Origin: an uncultured Chthonomonadales bacterium
GTDB taxonomy: Bacteria; Armatimonadota; Chthonomonadetes; Chthonomonadales; CAJBBX01
Length of the DNA: 64,000 nt
Direction: 5' to 3'
Assembly: GCA_938005745.1 (NCBI GenBank)
Contig: CALLMM010000026.1
Location: forward strand, 124,001-188,000
Positions 7,722 to 15,922 of the stretch are shown here, piece after piece. Under the pieces are notes generated by a model. That model was not told the origin of the DNA and did no database searches. It saw only the letters and a list, made by a program, of their open reading frames with translations. The translations under genes and the position numbers were made by a program. Positions within the stretch are counted from its first letter, which is position 1. Every line of letters begins with the position of its first letter.

Positions 7722-8737
7722 AAGGTATCATCATCGCCGGCGGCTTCGGCACGCGCCTGCGCCCGCTGACCTATGATCGTCCCAAACATCTGCTGCCGGT
7801 GGCGAACCGCCCCTTTCTGGAGTACCAAGTCGCGCTGCTGAAGCGGCACGGCGTGTCCGACATCATCTTCGCGACCAACTATCAGGCGCATCAGATCGAG
7901 GCGCATTTCGGGGACGGCTCGCGTTTTGGTGTTACCATGCGGTATGCGCTGGAGAAGGAGCCGCTGGGAACGGCGGGCGCGATCCGCAACGCCGCCGCGC
8001 TCGCTCCCGATGAGACCGTTCTGGTGTTCAACGGCGACATCCTCACCGACTTCGACCTGTCGGAGATCGTCCAGTTTCACTGTATGCGCGGGGCGCGCGC
8101 GACGATCGCCCTGCGCACGGTGGAGCGTCCCCATCCGTTCGGCGCGCTGCAGACGGAGCCGGACGGGCGCGTTCTCTCCTGGCACGAGCCGTCGGATGAG
8201 GAGAAGCGACGGGTCGCGGAGAACCCCGCCGGTCCGTCCGGCAAACACGACTTTATCAACGCGGGCGTCTACATTCTGGAGCCGGAGGTGATCGCGCGCA
8301 TCCCGACGGACCGCCCCGTCTCCATTGAGCGCGAAACCTATCCGCAGTTGATCGGGCAGGGCTGTCCGGTCTACGGCTTTGCGCCGCTCGGGTTCTGGCT
8401 GGATATCGGACGCCCCGATCAGTATCTCGCCGCCAATGCCGCGGTGCTGTCGCGCATGGTGCGCACCGAGGTTCCCTATCGCCCGATCGGCGAGGGCGTG
8501 CAGATTGCGCCCGATGCCGAGGTGGACGCCGCGACCTGTATCGGCGACGGCGCGGTCATCGAGAGCGGCTGCCGACTGAAAGGGTGTGTTCTTCTGAGAA
8601 ATGTCAGGGTCGGCAGAAACGCCGCTCTGACCGGGCTGATCGCCGATGAGGATACGCAGATCGGCGACGACGTGACGTCGCGTCCCGGACCGGTGCTTGC
8701 TCGGGGCAGCATGGTTGCGCGAGGCACGAGATTATAG
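7718..8737 (+). CDS. mannose-1-phosphate guanylyltransferase-like nucleotidyltransferase with beta-helix domain
   Basis: 339-residue protein. The N-terminal nucleotidyltransferase (about 1-235) carries AGGFGTRLRPLTYDRPKHL at residues 7-25, FNGDIL near 110 and FWLDIGRPDQYL near 230. The C-terminal left-handed parallel beta-helix (about 255-335) consists of hexapeptide-like repeats (IAPDAEVD, IGDGAVIESG, LIADEDTQIGDD). This architecture is that of GDP-mannose pyrophosphorylase and related GlmU or RfbA-long enzymes. The ATG at 7718 overlaps the galU stop; the longer in-frame extension upstream lies inside galU. It is followed after 18 bp by an aminotransferase. GTP versus dTTP or UTP use is not decidable here. 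Confidence 0.87.
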   Translation: MKGIIIAGGFGTRLRPLTYDRPKHLLPVANRPFLEYQVALLKRHGVSDIIFATNYQAHQIEAHFGDGSRFGVTMRYALEKEPLGTAGAIRNAAALAPDETVLVFNGDILTDFDLSEIVQFHCMRGARATIALRTVERPHPFGALQTEPDGRVLSWHEPSDEEKRRVAENPAGPSGKHDFINAGVYILEPEVIARIPTDRPVSIERETYPQLIGQGCPVYGFAPLGFWLDIGRPDQYLAANAAVLSRMVRTEVPYRPIGEGVQIAPDAEVDAATCIGDGAVIESGCRLKGCVLLRNVRVGRNAALTGLIADEDTQIGDDVTSRPGPVLARGSMVARGTRL

Positions 8738-8755
8738 ACGCGGAGGCAGACAACT

Positions 8756-9856
8756 TTGAGAGTTCCGCTGGCTGACCTGGTTCACCAGTACCAGACGATG
8801 AAAGAGGAGGTGGACGCCGCCATCCGATCCGTACTGGAGAGCGGACGCTTTATACTGGGACCGGAGGTGTCGCATCTGGAGGAGGAGATCGCCGCCTGCT
8901 GCGGCGCGCGTTACGGCGTCGCCGTCAACTCCGGGACCGATGCGCTGCTGCTGTCGCTGGTGGCGCACGGCATTGGGAGAGGGGACGAGGTGATCACCAC
9001 GCCCTTCACCTTCGTCGCCACCGTCGAGGCGATCGTGCAGGCAGGGGCGACACCGGTGTTTGCCGATATAGACCCGCAGACCTTCAATCTCTGTCCGGAG
9101 CGCGCGGCGGAGAAGATCACCCCCCGGACCCGCGCCATCATGCCCGTAGACCTGTTCGGGCAGATGGCGGATCGCCATGCCTTTCTGGCGCTGGCAAAAG
9201 CTCATAACCTGACCTGCATCTGGGATGCGGCGCAGGCGATCGGCGCGGCTTTCGACGGCAGGCGTCTGGCGGAGTTCGACGGGACGGCGACCCTGTCGTT
9301 CTTCCCGACCAAAAACCTGGGCGCATTCGGCGACGGAGGCATGGTTCTGACCAATGAGGAGGCGGTTGCGGAGCATCTTCGCAATCTCCGATTCCATGGC
9401 AGCGGCGGGGGCTACTACTACAAAGAGATCGGCTACTGCAGCCGTCTGGACGCCCTGCAGGCGGCGATCCTGCGCGTGAAGCTCAAGTATCTGCCCGCCT
9501 GGAATGAGGCGCGGCGACGGCACGCCGCACGCTATATGGAGCGGCTGTCCGAAACCTGCGTGACGCTGCCCTTCGTGGATCCGCGCGCCTATCATATCTT
9601 CCATCAGTTCACCCTTCGCCACCCGCGCCGGGACGCCCTGAAGACCTATCTGGCTTCGCAGGGCGTCGACTCTGGCATCTACTATCCGCTCTCGCTCCAT
9701 CTTCAGGAAGCCTATGCCCGTCTGGGATACCGCTCCGGCGACCTGCCCCACGCGGAGCGCGCCACCCAGGAGGTGCTCTCGATCCCGGTCCACCCCGATC
9801 TTACAGACGATCAGGTGGAGTTTGTCGCCGATCAGATACGGCGTTTTGACGCCTGA
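8756..9856 (+). CDS. DegT/DnrJ/EryC1/StrS family PLP-dependent sugar aminotransferase
   Basis: 366-residue fold-type I aminotransferase. The N-terminus MRVPLADLVHQYQTMKEEV is the usual start of this family. GTDAL near residue 60 binds cofactor phosphate, WDAAQAIGA near 157 carries the PLP-contacting Asp, and SFFPTKNLGAFGDGG contains the Schiff-base lysine, K186. These enzymes convert 3- or 4-keto nucleotide sugars to amino sugars. The TTG at 8756 follows CGGAGG by nine bases and starts the conserved N-terminus. It sits between two sugar nucleotidyltransferases, consistent with synthesis of an amino-deoxysugar for a surface glycan. No dehydratase is present in the window, so the keto-sugar supplier is encoded elsewhere. 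Confidence 0.92.
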   Translation: MRVPLADLVHQYQTMKEEVDAAIRSVLESGRFILGPEVSHLEEEIAACCGARYGVAVNSGTDALLLSLVAHGIGRGDEVITTPFTFVATVEAIVQAGATPVFADIDPQTFNLCPERAAEKITPRTRAIMPVDLFGQMADRHAFLALAKAHNLTCIWDAAQAIGAAFDGRRLAEFDGTATLSFFPTKNLGAFGDGGMVLTNEEAVAEHLRNLRFHGSGGGYYYKEIGYCSRLDALQAAILRVKLKYLPAWNEARRRHAARYMERLSETCVTLPFVDPRAYHIFHQFTLRHPRRDALKTYLASQGVDSGIYYPLSLHLQEAYARLGYRSGDLPHAERATQEVLSIPVHPDLTDDQVEFVADQIRRFDA

Positions 9857-9979
9857 GTTTCACTTCGAGGAGAGGTTTTATCGTTGAGAATCCGCTGCGC
9901 GGATGATGCGCGCAGGGACGAAATCTTTAATTTAGACTAACAGCGCTACCCCGAAGCGTAAGGAGTGTTTTTACCTGCT

Positions 9980-11026
9980 ATGAAAGCTATGATTCTGGCT
10001 GCGGGGGTCGGTTCGCGACTGGATCCGCTGACCCGCAACCTGCCCAAACCTCTCGTTCCGATTGTCAACCGCCCCGTGATGGAGCATATCGTCGTTCTGC
10101 TGGCAAAGCACGGCTTTCAGGAGATCATGGTCAACCTGCACTATCTGGGAGATCAGATCGAGAGCTTCTTCGGCGACGGCAGGCATCTGGGGGTGAATAT
10201 CCACTACTCCTATGAGGATCAACTCTGGGGGGACGCGGGCAGCGTCAAGCGCGTGGAGGATTTCTTCAAGGACGAGACCTTTATCGTGGTCGGGGGCGAC
10301 GACCTGGCGGATATTGATCTGACCCGGCTGGTGCGCACCCACCGCGATAAGAAGGCGCTGGCGACCATCGCCCTGTCGCTGGTGGACGACCCCTCCGAGT
10401 ACGGTATCGTGCTGATGAACGAAGAGGGACGGATCACCCGGTTTATGGAGAAGCCGAAAGGCGAGGTGATCTTCTCCAACACCGCCAATACCGGCGTCTA
10501 TGTCTTCGAGCCGGAGGTGTTTGAACTGATCCCGCGCAACACCTTCTACCTGTTCGGCAAGCAGTTCTTCCCGCAGATGCTGGAGCAGCGGCGTCCTCTC
10601 TACGGACATCTGACCGCCTCCTACTGGAAGGATGTGGGCAATCTGGCGGTCTATCAGCAGACGCACTACGATGCGCTGGCAGGGCGCGTCGCCATCAACT
10701 TCCCGATGAAAGAGGTGCGAAAGTATGTCTGGATCGGGGACAATGTGGAGATAGACCCCTCGGCGGAGATCGGCTATCCGGTCGCCATCGGCAACGACTG
10801 CCGCATTGAGTCGGGGGCGAAGGTGCTGGAGAACACCATCATCGGCAACGGCTGCGCGGTGGAGCGCGGAGCGGTTGTCAAGGAGTCGATCCTGTGGGAC
10901 GGCGCGGTGGTGATGCGGGATACCTGGCTGGAGCGGTGCGTGGTCGGCAAAAACTGCCATGTGAAGACCAATGCCGCCGTCTTTGACGGGGTCATCGTCA
11001 ACCCGCTGCGCGCCGGAAACGGCTGA
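9980..11026 (+). CDS. sugar-phosphate nucleotidyltransferase with left-handed beta-helix
   Basis: 348-residue protein with a nucleotidyltransferase domain (about 1-230; LAAGVGSRLDPLTRNLPKPL at residues 6-25, VGGDDL near 105, YWKDVGNLAVY near 216). A C-terminal hexapeptide beta-helix (about 248-340) carries strings such as IGNDCRIESG and IIGNGCAVERG. It resembles the previous mannose-1-phosphate guanylyltransferase-like protein and GlgC/ManC-like enzymes. I chose the ATG at 9980 because the conserved domain begins there; AAGGAG lies 15 bases upstream, which is long, and a GTG at 9965 is an alternative. It is the last gene before a strong terminator. Substrate unknown. Confidence 0.86.
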   Translation: MKAMILAAGVGSRLDPLTRNLPKPLVPIVNRPVMEHIVVLLAKHGFQEIMVNLHYLGDQIESFFGDGRHLGVNIHYSYEDQLWGDAGSVKRVEDFFKDETFIVVGGDDLADIDLTRLVRTHRDKKALATIALSLVDDPSEYGIVLMNEEGRITRFMEKPKGEVIFSNTANTGVYVFEPEVFELIPRNTFYLFGKQFFPQMLEQRRPLYGHLTASYWKDVGNLAVYQQTHYDALAGRVAINFPMKEVRKYVWIGDNVEIDPSAEIGYPVAIGNDCRIESGAKVLENTIIGNGCAVERGAVVKESILWDGAVVMRDTWLERCVVGKNCHVKTNAAVFDGVIVNPLRAGNG

Positions 11027-11045
11027 CGCCGCGCGCCCCGGTTCG

Positions 11046-11089
11046 GACGTCCCCCTCCCCGGAACAAGGAGGGGGACGTCTGTTTTTTT
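11046..11089 (+). terminator. rho-independent terminator after the nucleotide-sugar cluster
   Basis: A 13-bp perfect GC-rich stem (11046-11058 with 11068-11080) and a 9-nt loop are followed by TGTTTTTTT. It ends the cluster 20 bp after the last stop codon. Confidence 0.93.
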
Positions 11090-11160
11090 GGGGGCAGGAA
11101 CCTTTCCAGAGACCGCGAAACTCTGAAGCAAAAGAGAGTTCTGCCGGGAGAATCGGGATC

Positions 11161-12246
11161 ATGGCACATCTGTTCGGTCGAAACTACACGCGCGCCCAAC
11201 TGCTGGCGTACGTGGGCGACATCTCCCAGATCGCCCGCATCAAGCCCTGTCGTCTGGCGGAGGGGTTCGAGGAGGGCGTTCTCGCGCTGGATGTTGTAAC
11301 CGGGGGCGGTCTGGACTTCACCGTGCTCGGCAGCCGGGGGATGGACATCTCCGCCGCGCGCTTCAACGGACGCCCGCTGGCATGGCGCTCCGCCACCACC
11401 GACCGCCATCCCGCCTACTATGAGCCGGGGGGGCTGGGATGGCTGCGCTCCTTCTACGGGGGGCTGGTCGTTACCTGCGGCTTGACCTGGTTTGGCGCGC
11501 CGGGAGAGGATGAGGGCAGGGAGCTTGGTCTGCACGGGCGGGTCAGCAATATCCCGGCGACCGGCGTTCACTGGGACGGGCACTGGGAGGGCGACGACTA
11601 CATCCTGACCGTTACCGGAAAGGTGCGCGAGGCGGTCGTCTTCGGGGAGAACGTTCAGTTGACGCGCCGGATCTGGGCGCGCATGGGCGAAAACCGGCTC
11701 TTTCTGGAGGATGCGGTCGAGAATCTGGGGCACAAGCGCACCCCGCACATGATCCTCTACCATATGAACCTCGGCTTTCCGGTCGTATCGGAGCACTCCC
11801 GCCTGATCGCGCCCACCGTGACCGCCGCGCCGCGCGACGCCGAGTCGGCAGTAGATGGCGAGAACTTCGCCCGCATGCATCTGCCGACGCCGGACTTTCC
11901 GGAGAAGGTCTACTTCCACACGATGGAGCCGGATGACGCGGGGCATGTGACGGTGGGGGTGGTGAATCCCGAATGCGACGGCGGGCGGGGGCTGGGCGTC
12001 TACTGCGTCTATCGTCAGGCGGAGCTGCCCTGCTTCACCGAGTGGAAGATGATGGGACAGGGAACCTATGTGGTCGGGGTTGAGCCGGGCAACGCGCTGG
12101 TGATGGGACGGGCGGCGGAGCGCGAGGCGGGCAGACTGCAGTACCTGGAGCCGGGAGAGCGGCGCGAATATCATCTGGAGATCGGGGTCGTCAGCGGACC
12201 GGAACAGATCGCCGCGCTGGAAGCGGCGGTGAGACGTCCGCGATGA
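11161..12246 (+). CDS. DUF4432 family protein (aldose 1-epimerase-like fold)
   Basis: 361-residue cytoplasmic protein of the DUF4432 family, related to galactose mutarotases. Matching features are the RGMDIS segment near residue 60, LHGRVSNIPA near 121, HMILYHMNLGFPV around residue 200, and a C-terminal VGVEPGNALVMGR. The fold is a beta-sandwich binding sugars at a His/Glu centre. Family members usually sit in carbohydrate catabolic loci, but the reaction is not established. The ATG at 11161 directly follows GAATCGGGATC, a weak ribosome site. Its TGA overlaps the ATG of the next gene, so the two are likely coupled. Confidence 0.82.
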   Translation: MAHLFGRNYTRAQLLAYVGDISQIARIKPCRLAEGFEEGVLALDVVTGGGLDFTVLGSRGMDISAARFNGRPLAWRSATTDRHPAYYEPGGLGWLRSFYGGLVVTCGLTWFGAPGEDEGRELGLHGRVSNIPATGVHWDGHWEGDDYILTVTGKVREAVVFGENVQLTRRIWARMGENRLFLEDAVENLGHKRTPHMILYHMNLGFPVVSEHSRLIAPTVTAAPRDAESAVDGENFARMHLPTPDFPEKVYFHTMEPDDAGHVTVGVVNPECDGGRGLGVYCVYRQAELPCFTEWKMMGQGTYVVGVEPGNALVMGRAAEREAGRLQYLEPGERREYHLEIGVVSGPEQIAALEAAVRRPR

Positions 12247-13361
12247 AGACCTCCTTTCATCCCCTGCCCGCGCCGCCCCGCAAGCCCCCGCTGGAGTCGG
12301 TCGCGCATCACTTCGCCTACTTCGCCCGGCAGGTTGGGGACGGCTATTCGCCGCTCTATGAACGGCTGTCGCTGGGCTGCGCCGCCGATACGGAGATGCT
12401 CAAGCTCGCCTCCGCAGCATCGCCCGATCAGCCGATCCCGCCGCTGCTCTTCGCCGCCGTCTACTACCTGCTGTTGAAGGGAGAGCGGCACCCGCTCGCC
12501 GGCTTCTATCCGTTGCTGAAGGCGGAGCCGCCGAAAAACGGCGATCCCTATCCGCTCTTTCGCAGCTTCTGCCGTTCGCGGCGTCAGAAGATCGAGGCGA
12601 TCCTGCGCACGCGGCGCGTGCAGACGAACGAGGTCTCCCGCTGCGGGAGCCTGCTTCCGGCGTTCGGGCTGGTGGCGCGCATGATCGGGGAGAGACCGCT
12701 GGCGATGATCGAAGTCGGGGCGAGCGCGGGACTGAACCTGATCTGGGACCGGTACGCCTACGACTTCGGGACGGGCGGGCGGTTTGGCGTATCCGGCTCG
12801 CCGGTCCGGGTGCGAAGTGCGCTGCGTGGCAGCCTGAAGCCGCCCTTCCCGCGGGTCTTCCCGAAGGTTGCGGCGCGCTGCGGCATAGACCTCCATCCGA
12901 TAGATGTGCGCGACCCCGATGCGGCGTTGTGGCTGCGCGCGCTGGTCTGGCCCGAACTGACGGAGCGCGCGCAGACGCTTTCGAAGGCGATGCAGATGAT
13001 CCGGGAGGAGCCGCCGGAGATGGTTGCCGGAGACGCGCTGGAGCAGCTACCGTCTGTGGCGGCAACCATTCCCGACGGGCTGCCGATCTGCCTCTTCCAC
13101 TCCTACACGATCAACCAGTTTCCTGCCGCGGCGCGGCAGCGGTTCCGGGAGATGGTGCGAGAGATCGCCGGACAGCGAGAACTCTACCATGTGGCGTTGG
13201 AGTGGCAGATGGGCGAGGATTGCGCCATGCTCTCCTGGGAGACGTTCCGGCAGCTGCAGGCGGCTCCGGTACGGCTTGCCGCCTGCCATCACCACGGGCT
13301 ATGGATGGAGTGGCTCGATCCGGCTACGGCGGCGGAAGGCGCAGCGGATTCTCGCGACTGA
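12243..13361 (+). CDS. DUF2332 family protein
   Basis: 372-residue cytoplasmic protein. It has the DUF2332 layout: an N-terminal helical segment (HHFAYFARQ, YSPLYERL), a central EVGASAGLNLIWDRY block near residue 160, and a C-terminal LFHSYTINQFP and HHHGLWMEW. The EVGASAGLNL block resembles a nucleotide or SAM-binding strand-loop, but no activity is known to me for the family. It starts in an ATGA overlap with the DUF4432 gene. Its last 38 bp overlap the 3' end of the convergent GH127 gene, which is unusual. Confidence 0.8.
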   Translation: MKTSFHPLPAPPRKPPLESVAHHFAYFARQVGDGYSPLYERLSLGCAADTEMLKLASAASPDQPIPPLLFAAVYYLLLKGERHPLAGFYPLLKAEPPKNGDPYPLFRSFCRSRRQKIEAILRTRRVQTNEVSRCGSLLPAFGLVARMIGERPLAMIEVGASAGLNLIWDRYAYDFGTGGRFGVSGSPVRVRSALRGSLKPPFPRVFPKVAARCGIDLHPIDVRDPDAALWLRALVWPELTERAQTLSKAMQMIREEPPEMVAGDALEQLPSVAATIPDGLPICLFHSYTINQFPAAARQRFREMVREIAGQRELYHVALEWQMGEDCAMLSWETFRQLQAAPVRLAACHHHGLWMEWLDPATAAEGAADSRD

Positions 13362-15219
13362 ACGCGACCGGCGAGAAGCCCTTTGCGGGCAGCCAGGTGC
13401 GATAGACGTTGCCCGCCATGCCCGCCGAGGCGAAATCGCACAGGGTGATCCCGCCGCCCTGCGCGTCTGTGAAGCGCAGCAGGAGCAGGGGAGCCTCCTG
13501 CGTCTTCAGAGACGCGGTCTCTTTCTCGCGCGTCTGCGGCGCGCGCAGCAGCATCTCCGGGGTCAGCGCGGGCAGGCTGTCGGGGGCGTGCGTATCGAAC
13601 CGCGGATCGTAAGCCATCAGGATCGGTCCGCAGTAGACCGAGACCTTCCCGGCGGCTTCGCGCTCCCCGACCCACGCGCGCGGGGAGAGGTCCGCCGTCA
13701 TCTCGATCCGATCCTCCGCTCTCCAAACCCGCTCCATCCGCAGATAGCTGCCCGGCTTCACCCCGGAGACGGCTCTGCCGTTCAGCTTCACCGTCGTGCT
13801 GCGCGACCATCCCGGAATCCGCAGCGACAGCGTGAACCTCTCTTCCCGCTCCGGCTGGATGCGTATCCGGATGGCTCCGTCCAGCGGATAGCGGGTCTCC
13901 TGAACGATCTGCACGCGGTTGCCCGAGGGGAGCGGAACGCGAAATCGCGACGCGCCGAAGTAGTTGAGCGCGATGCCGTCGGGGGCGCGCATGACCGCCC
14001 ATTCGGAGAGCATCCCCAGACTGCGCGGACCGTTGACGGAGCAGCAGTTGAGTTCGGGGCTTCCGGGGCGCGCCTGAAAGACGATCTCATGGGCGGAGGC
14101 TTTGCGGTCGCCGTCCATCGGGGTATTGTAGGTCCACCAGCGTCCGGAGGGGCTTTGCGCGCCGAGCGCGGCGTTCCAGGTGGAGAGTTCCAGTTCGTCG
14201 GCGGCGCGGGAGTCACCGGTCATCCGCAGCATGTCCAGCGTGATGGTCATCCAGGCGACGGTGCAGCAGGTCTCGATGGGGCGGGGATCGTAGGGGTTGC
14301 CGGTCGCCTGCTCGCCGGAGGAGAAGCCGCCGGTGTTGTGCCGATCTCCCTCCAGGATCGTCCACCATATCTGCTCGAAGGCGCGCCGATAGTTCGAGTC
14401 GCCGGTGATGAAGTAGAGCTCGGCGATGCCCTGTACGCCGTGCAGGCTCTCCCAGCGGGGTTTGGGCGTCTGATAGAAGGGCTTTCCGGCAAGCGAGGTG
14501 CGGACGTAGTCGCCGGAGGGCGGCGTCTCCCAGTCCTTTTCAATCGCCCGCGCCATCTGCAGGTAGCGTGGTTCGCCCGTCTCCCGATAGAGCAGCGTGA
14601 AGATATGGATGCTGGACTGATTCATCTCTTCGGAGCCGGCTTGCAGCGTTCGCCGGTTCTCGTCCAGAAAGTAGCGGCAGAAGTAGTCGGCGCAGCGTCG
14701 GGCGGCGGCGAGGGCGCGGGCGTCTCCCGTCTCCTGATACCAGAGATAGAGACCCAGCATCACATGATACTGCCCCCACAGGTCCCACAGCCCCGGTCCG
14801 ATCATCCGCGCATCCTTCGGGAAGGGACCGAGATAGCCGTCGGCGTCCTGCGTGGAGATCAGATCGGTAACAAACTGCCGCAGGTGAGCTCGGAGTGCGC
14901 GACTGCCGGTCGCGCGGAGCGCGAGCGTCGCCGCCGTCAGGTACTTTCCGGCGAACTCTCCCGACCAGGGCAGCAGGTCGCGGCGCGGCGGGCGATCCCG
15001 GTCGCGGTACATCTGCAGCATGGCGGGGTTGGCTCCGGGGGCGACCAGCAGCCAGTGCTTCTCATTGACAGCGAGCCGCCTGCCGATCTCGCCGCCGAAG
15101 GAGAACTCCGTCCGTTCCAGCCGCTCCAGCGCAGGCGAAGCGTTCGCGGCGGGCGGTTGAATCTGTGCGGTCATCATGGCTCCCATTCCGGCAAGTCCCG
15201 TCAAAAGTGTGCTGTACAT
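13324..15219 (-). CDS. GH127 family glycoside hydrolase (beta-L-arabinofuranosidase-like, DUF1680)
   Basis: 631-residue protein with an alpha/alpha six-barrel followed by beta-sandwich domains. The GH127 catalytic centre is visible: E316 and C318 in IETCCTVAW, and C392/C393 in ELNCCSVNG. They match the Glu-Cys3 zinc site of Bifidobacterium HypBA1, where Cys acts as nucleophile. Such enzymes remove beta-L-arabinofuranose from plant cell-wall glycoproteins and pectin side chains. The N-terminus is weakly hydrophobic (residues 1-18) but lacks basic residues, so export is uncertain; downstream ATGs at 15186 and 15183 are possible starts. Its 3' end overlaps the DUF2332 gene by 38 bp. Confidence 0.88.
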   Translation of the reverse strand: MYSTLLTGLAGMGAMMTAQIQPPAANASPALERLERTEFSFGGEIGRRLAVNEKHWLLVAPGANPAMLQMYRDRDRPPRRDLLPWSGEFAGKYLTAATLALRATGSRALRAHLRQFVTDLISTQDADGYLGPFPKDARMIGPGLWDLWGQYHVMLGLYLWYQETGDARALAAARRCADYFCRYFLDENRRTLQAGSEEMNQSSIHIFTLLYRETGEPRYLQMARAIEKDWETPPSGDYVRTSLAGKPFYQTPKPRWESLHGVQGIAELYFITGDSNYRRAFEQIWWTILEGDRHNTGGFSSGEQATGNPYDPRPIETCCTVAWMTITLDMLRMTGDSRAADELELSTWNAALGAQSPSGRWWTYNTPMDGDRKASAHEIVFQARPGSPELNCCSVNGPRSLGMLSEWAVMRAPDGIALNYFGASRFRVPLPSGNRVQIVQETRYPLDGAIRIRIQPEREERFTLSLRIPGWSRSTTVKLNGRAVSGVKPGSYLRMERVWRAEDRIEMTADLSPRAWVGEREAAGKVSVYCGPILMAYDPRFDTHAPDSLPALTPEMLLRAPQTREKETASLKTQEAPLLLLRFTDAQGGGITLCDFASAGMAGNVYRTWLPAKGFSPVAFSRENPLRLPPP

Positions 15220-15296
15220 CGGTGATTTCGAGTCCTCTGTCAGGGGTCTTTACGGCGGAAATGATAGCGGCTGCGGCGGAGCCAGTAAAGCACACA

Positions 15297-15325
15297 GAGG
15301 CTGACCGCTCCTCGCAGTCAGCCTC
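15297..15325 (-). terminator. hairpin after the YbaK-like gene
   Basis: A 9-bp perfect stem (15297-15305 with 15317-15325) and 11-nt loop lie just downstream of the leftward YbaK gene. On the minus strand TGTGTGCTTTA follows, so a modest intrinsic terminator is likely. Confidence 0.55.
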
Positions 15326-15340
15326 ACGTGTGGAAAAAAC

Positions 15341-15811
15341 CTATGCGCGACGTCCAAAGTTGACCACTTCTGGCTGCACCAGACGCTGGAAATCGCGATA
15401 CGCCATCTTGATCGCCTCCCGGTGCGTTCCGGCTTCAAAGACGATCTCCTCATCCTCCGTCAGGCTCTGGTCCACGTAGACCGGCACATTGTAGAGATTG
15501 CCGAACGGGGGCATCGCGCCCACCTCGCAGTCCGGGAACAGACCGGCGAACTCGGACTCCTCCGCCAGCGTCGCGTGCTCCACGCCCGCAGCCTGCGCCA
15601 GCGTCTTCAGATGGATCATATGGTTGGATGGCAGGACAGCCATGATAAACTTGCCGTTCGTCCGAACCATGACCACCTTTGCCAGCTCTTTGCCGGGGAC
15701 ATGCAGCGCCTCTGCGATCTCTTTGGCGGTGTAGGTCTCATGGTGCTTAAGCACATGGTAGCGCACCTTGTGCTCATCGAGGTAGCCCTGCAGCTTTGCG
15801 GAGATTGACAC
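15341..15811 (-). CDS. YbaK/EbsC-type aminoacyl-tRNA deacylase
   Basis: 156-residue single-domain protein of the YbaK/ProRS-INS superfamily, which hydrolyses mischarged aminoacyl-tRNAs in trans. Matching features are the HHETYTAKEIAEAL segment, the KVVMVRTNGKFIMAVLPS strand pair with the conserved Lys near residue 45, and the GAMPPFGNLYNVPVYVD block near 97. The start is the GTG at 15811: a perfect AAGGAGGTGA ribosome site lies eight bases upstream, whereas the GTG at 15820 is part of that site. Which amino acid is cleared cannot be said from sequence. Confidence 0.88.
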   Translation of the reverse strand: MSISAKLQGYLDEHKVRYHVLKHHETYTAKEIAEALHVPGKELAKVVMVRTNGKFIMAVLPSNHMIHLKTLAQAAGVEHATLAEESEFAGLFPDCEVGAMPPFGNLYNVPVYVDQSLTEDEEIVFEAGTHREAIKMAYRDFQRLVQPEVVNFGRRA

Positions 15812-15922
15812 CGTTATCACCTCCTTCCGGTATCATCATACGCCGCTTCTCTGTGCAGGACAAGACGCAATCTGTCTGTATGAATCTCCCGGGCGGCGTT
15901 CTCTCAGACGGGCGCGCCGTCG

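Noticed and set aside
13024..15225. 733-residue plus-strand frame opposite GH127
   Set aside because: It covers the antisense of a clear glycosidase and has no recognisable domain; GC-rich antisense frames are expected to stay open.
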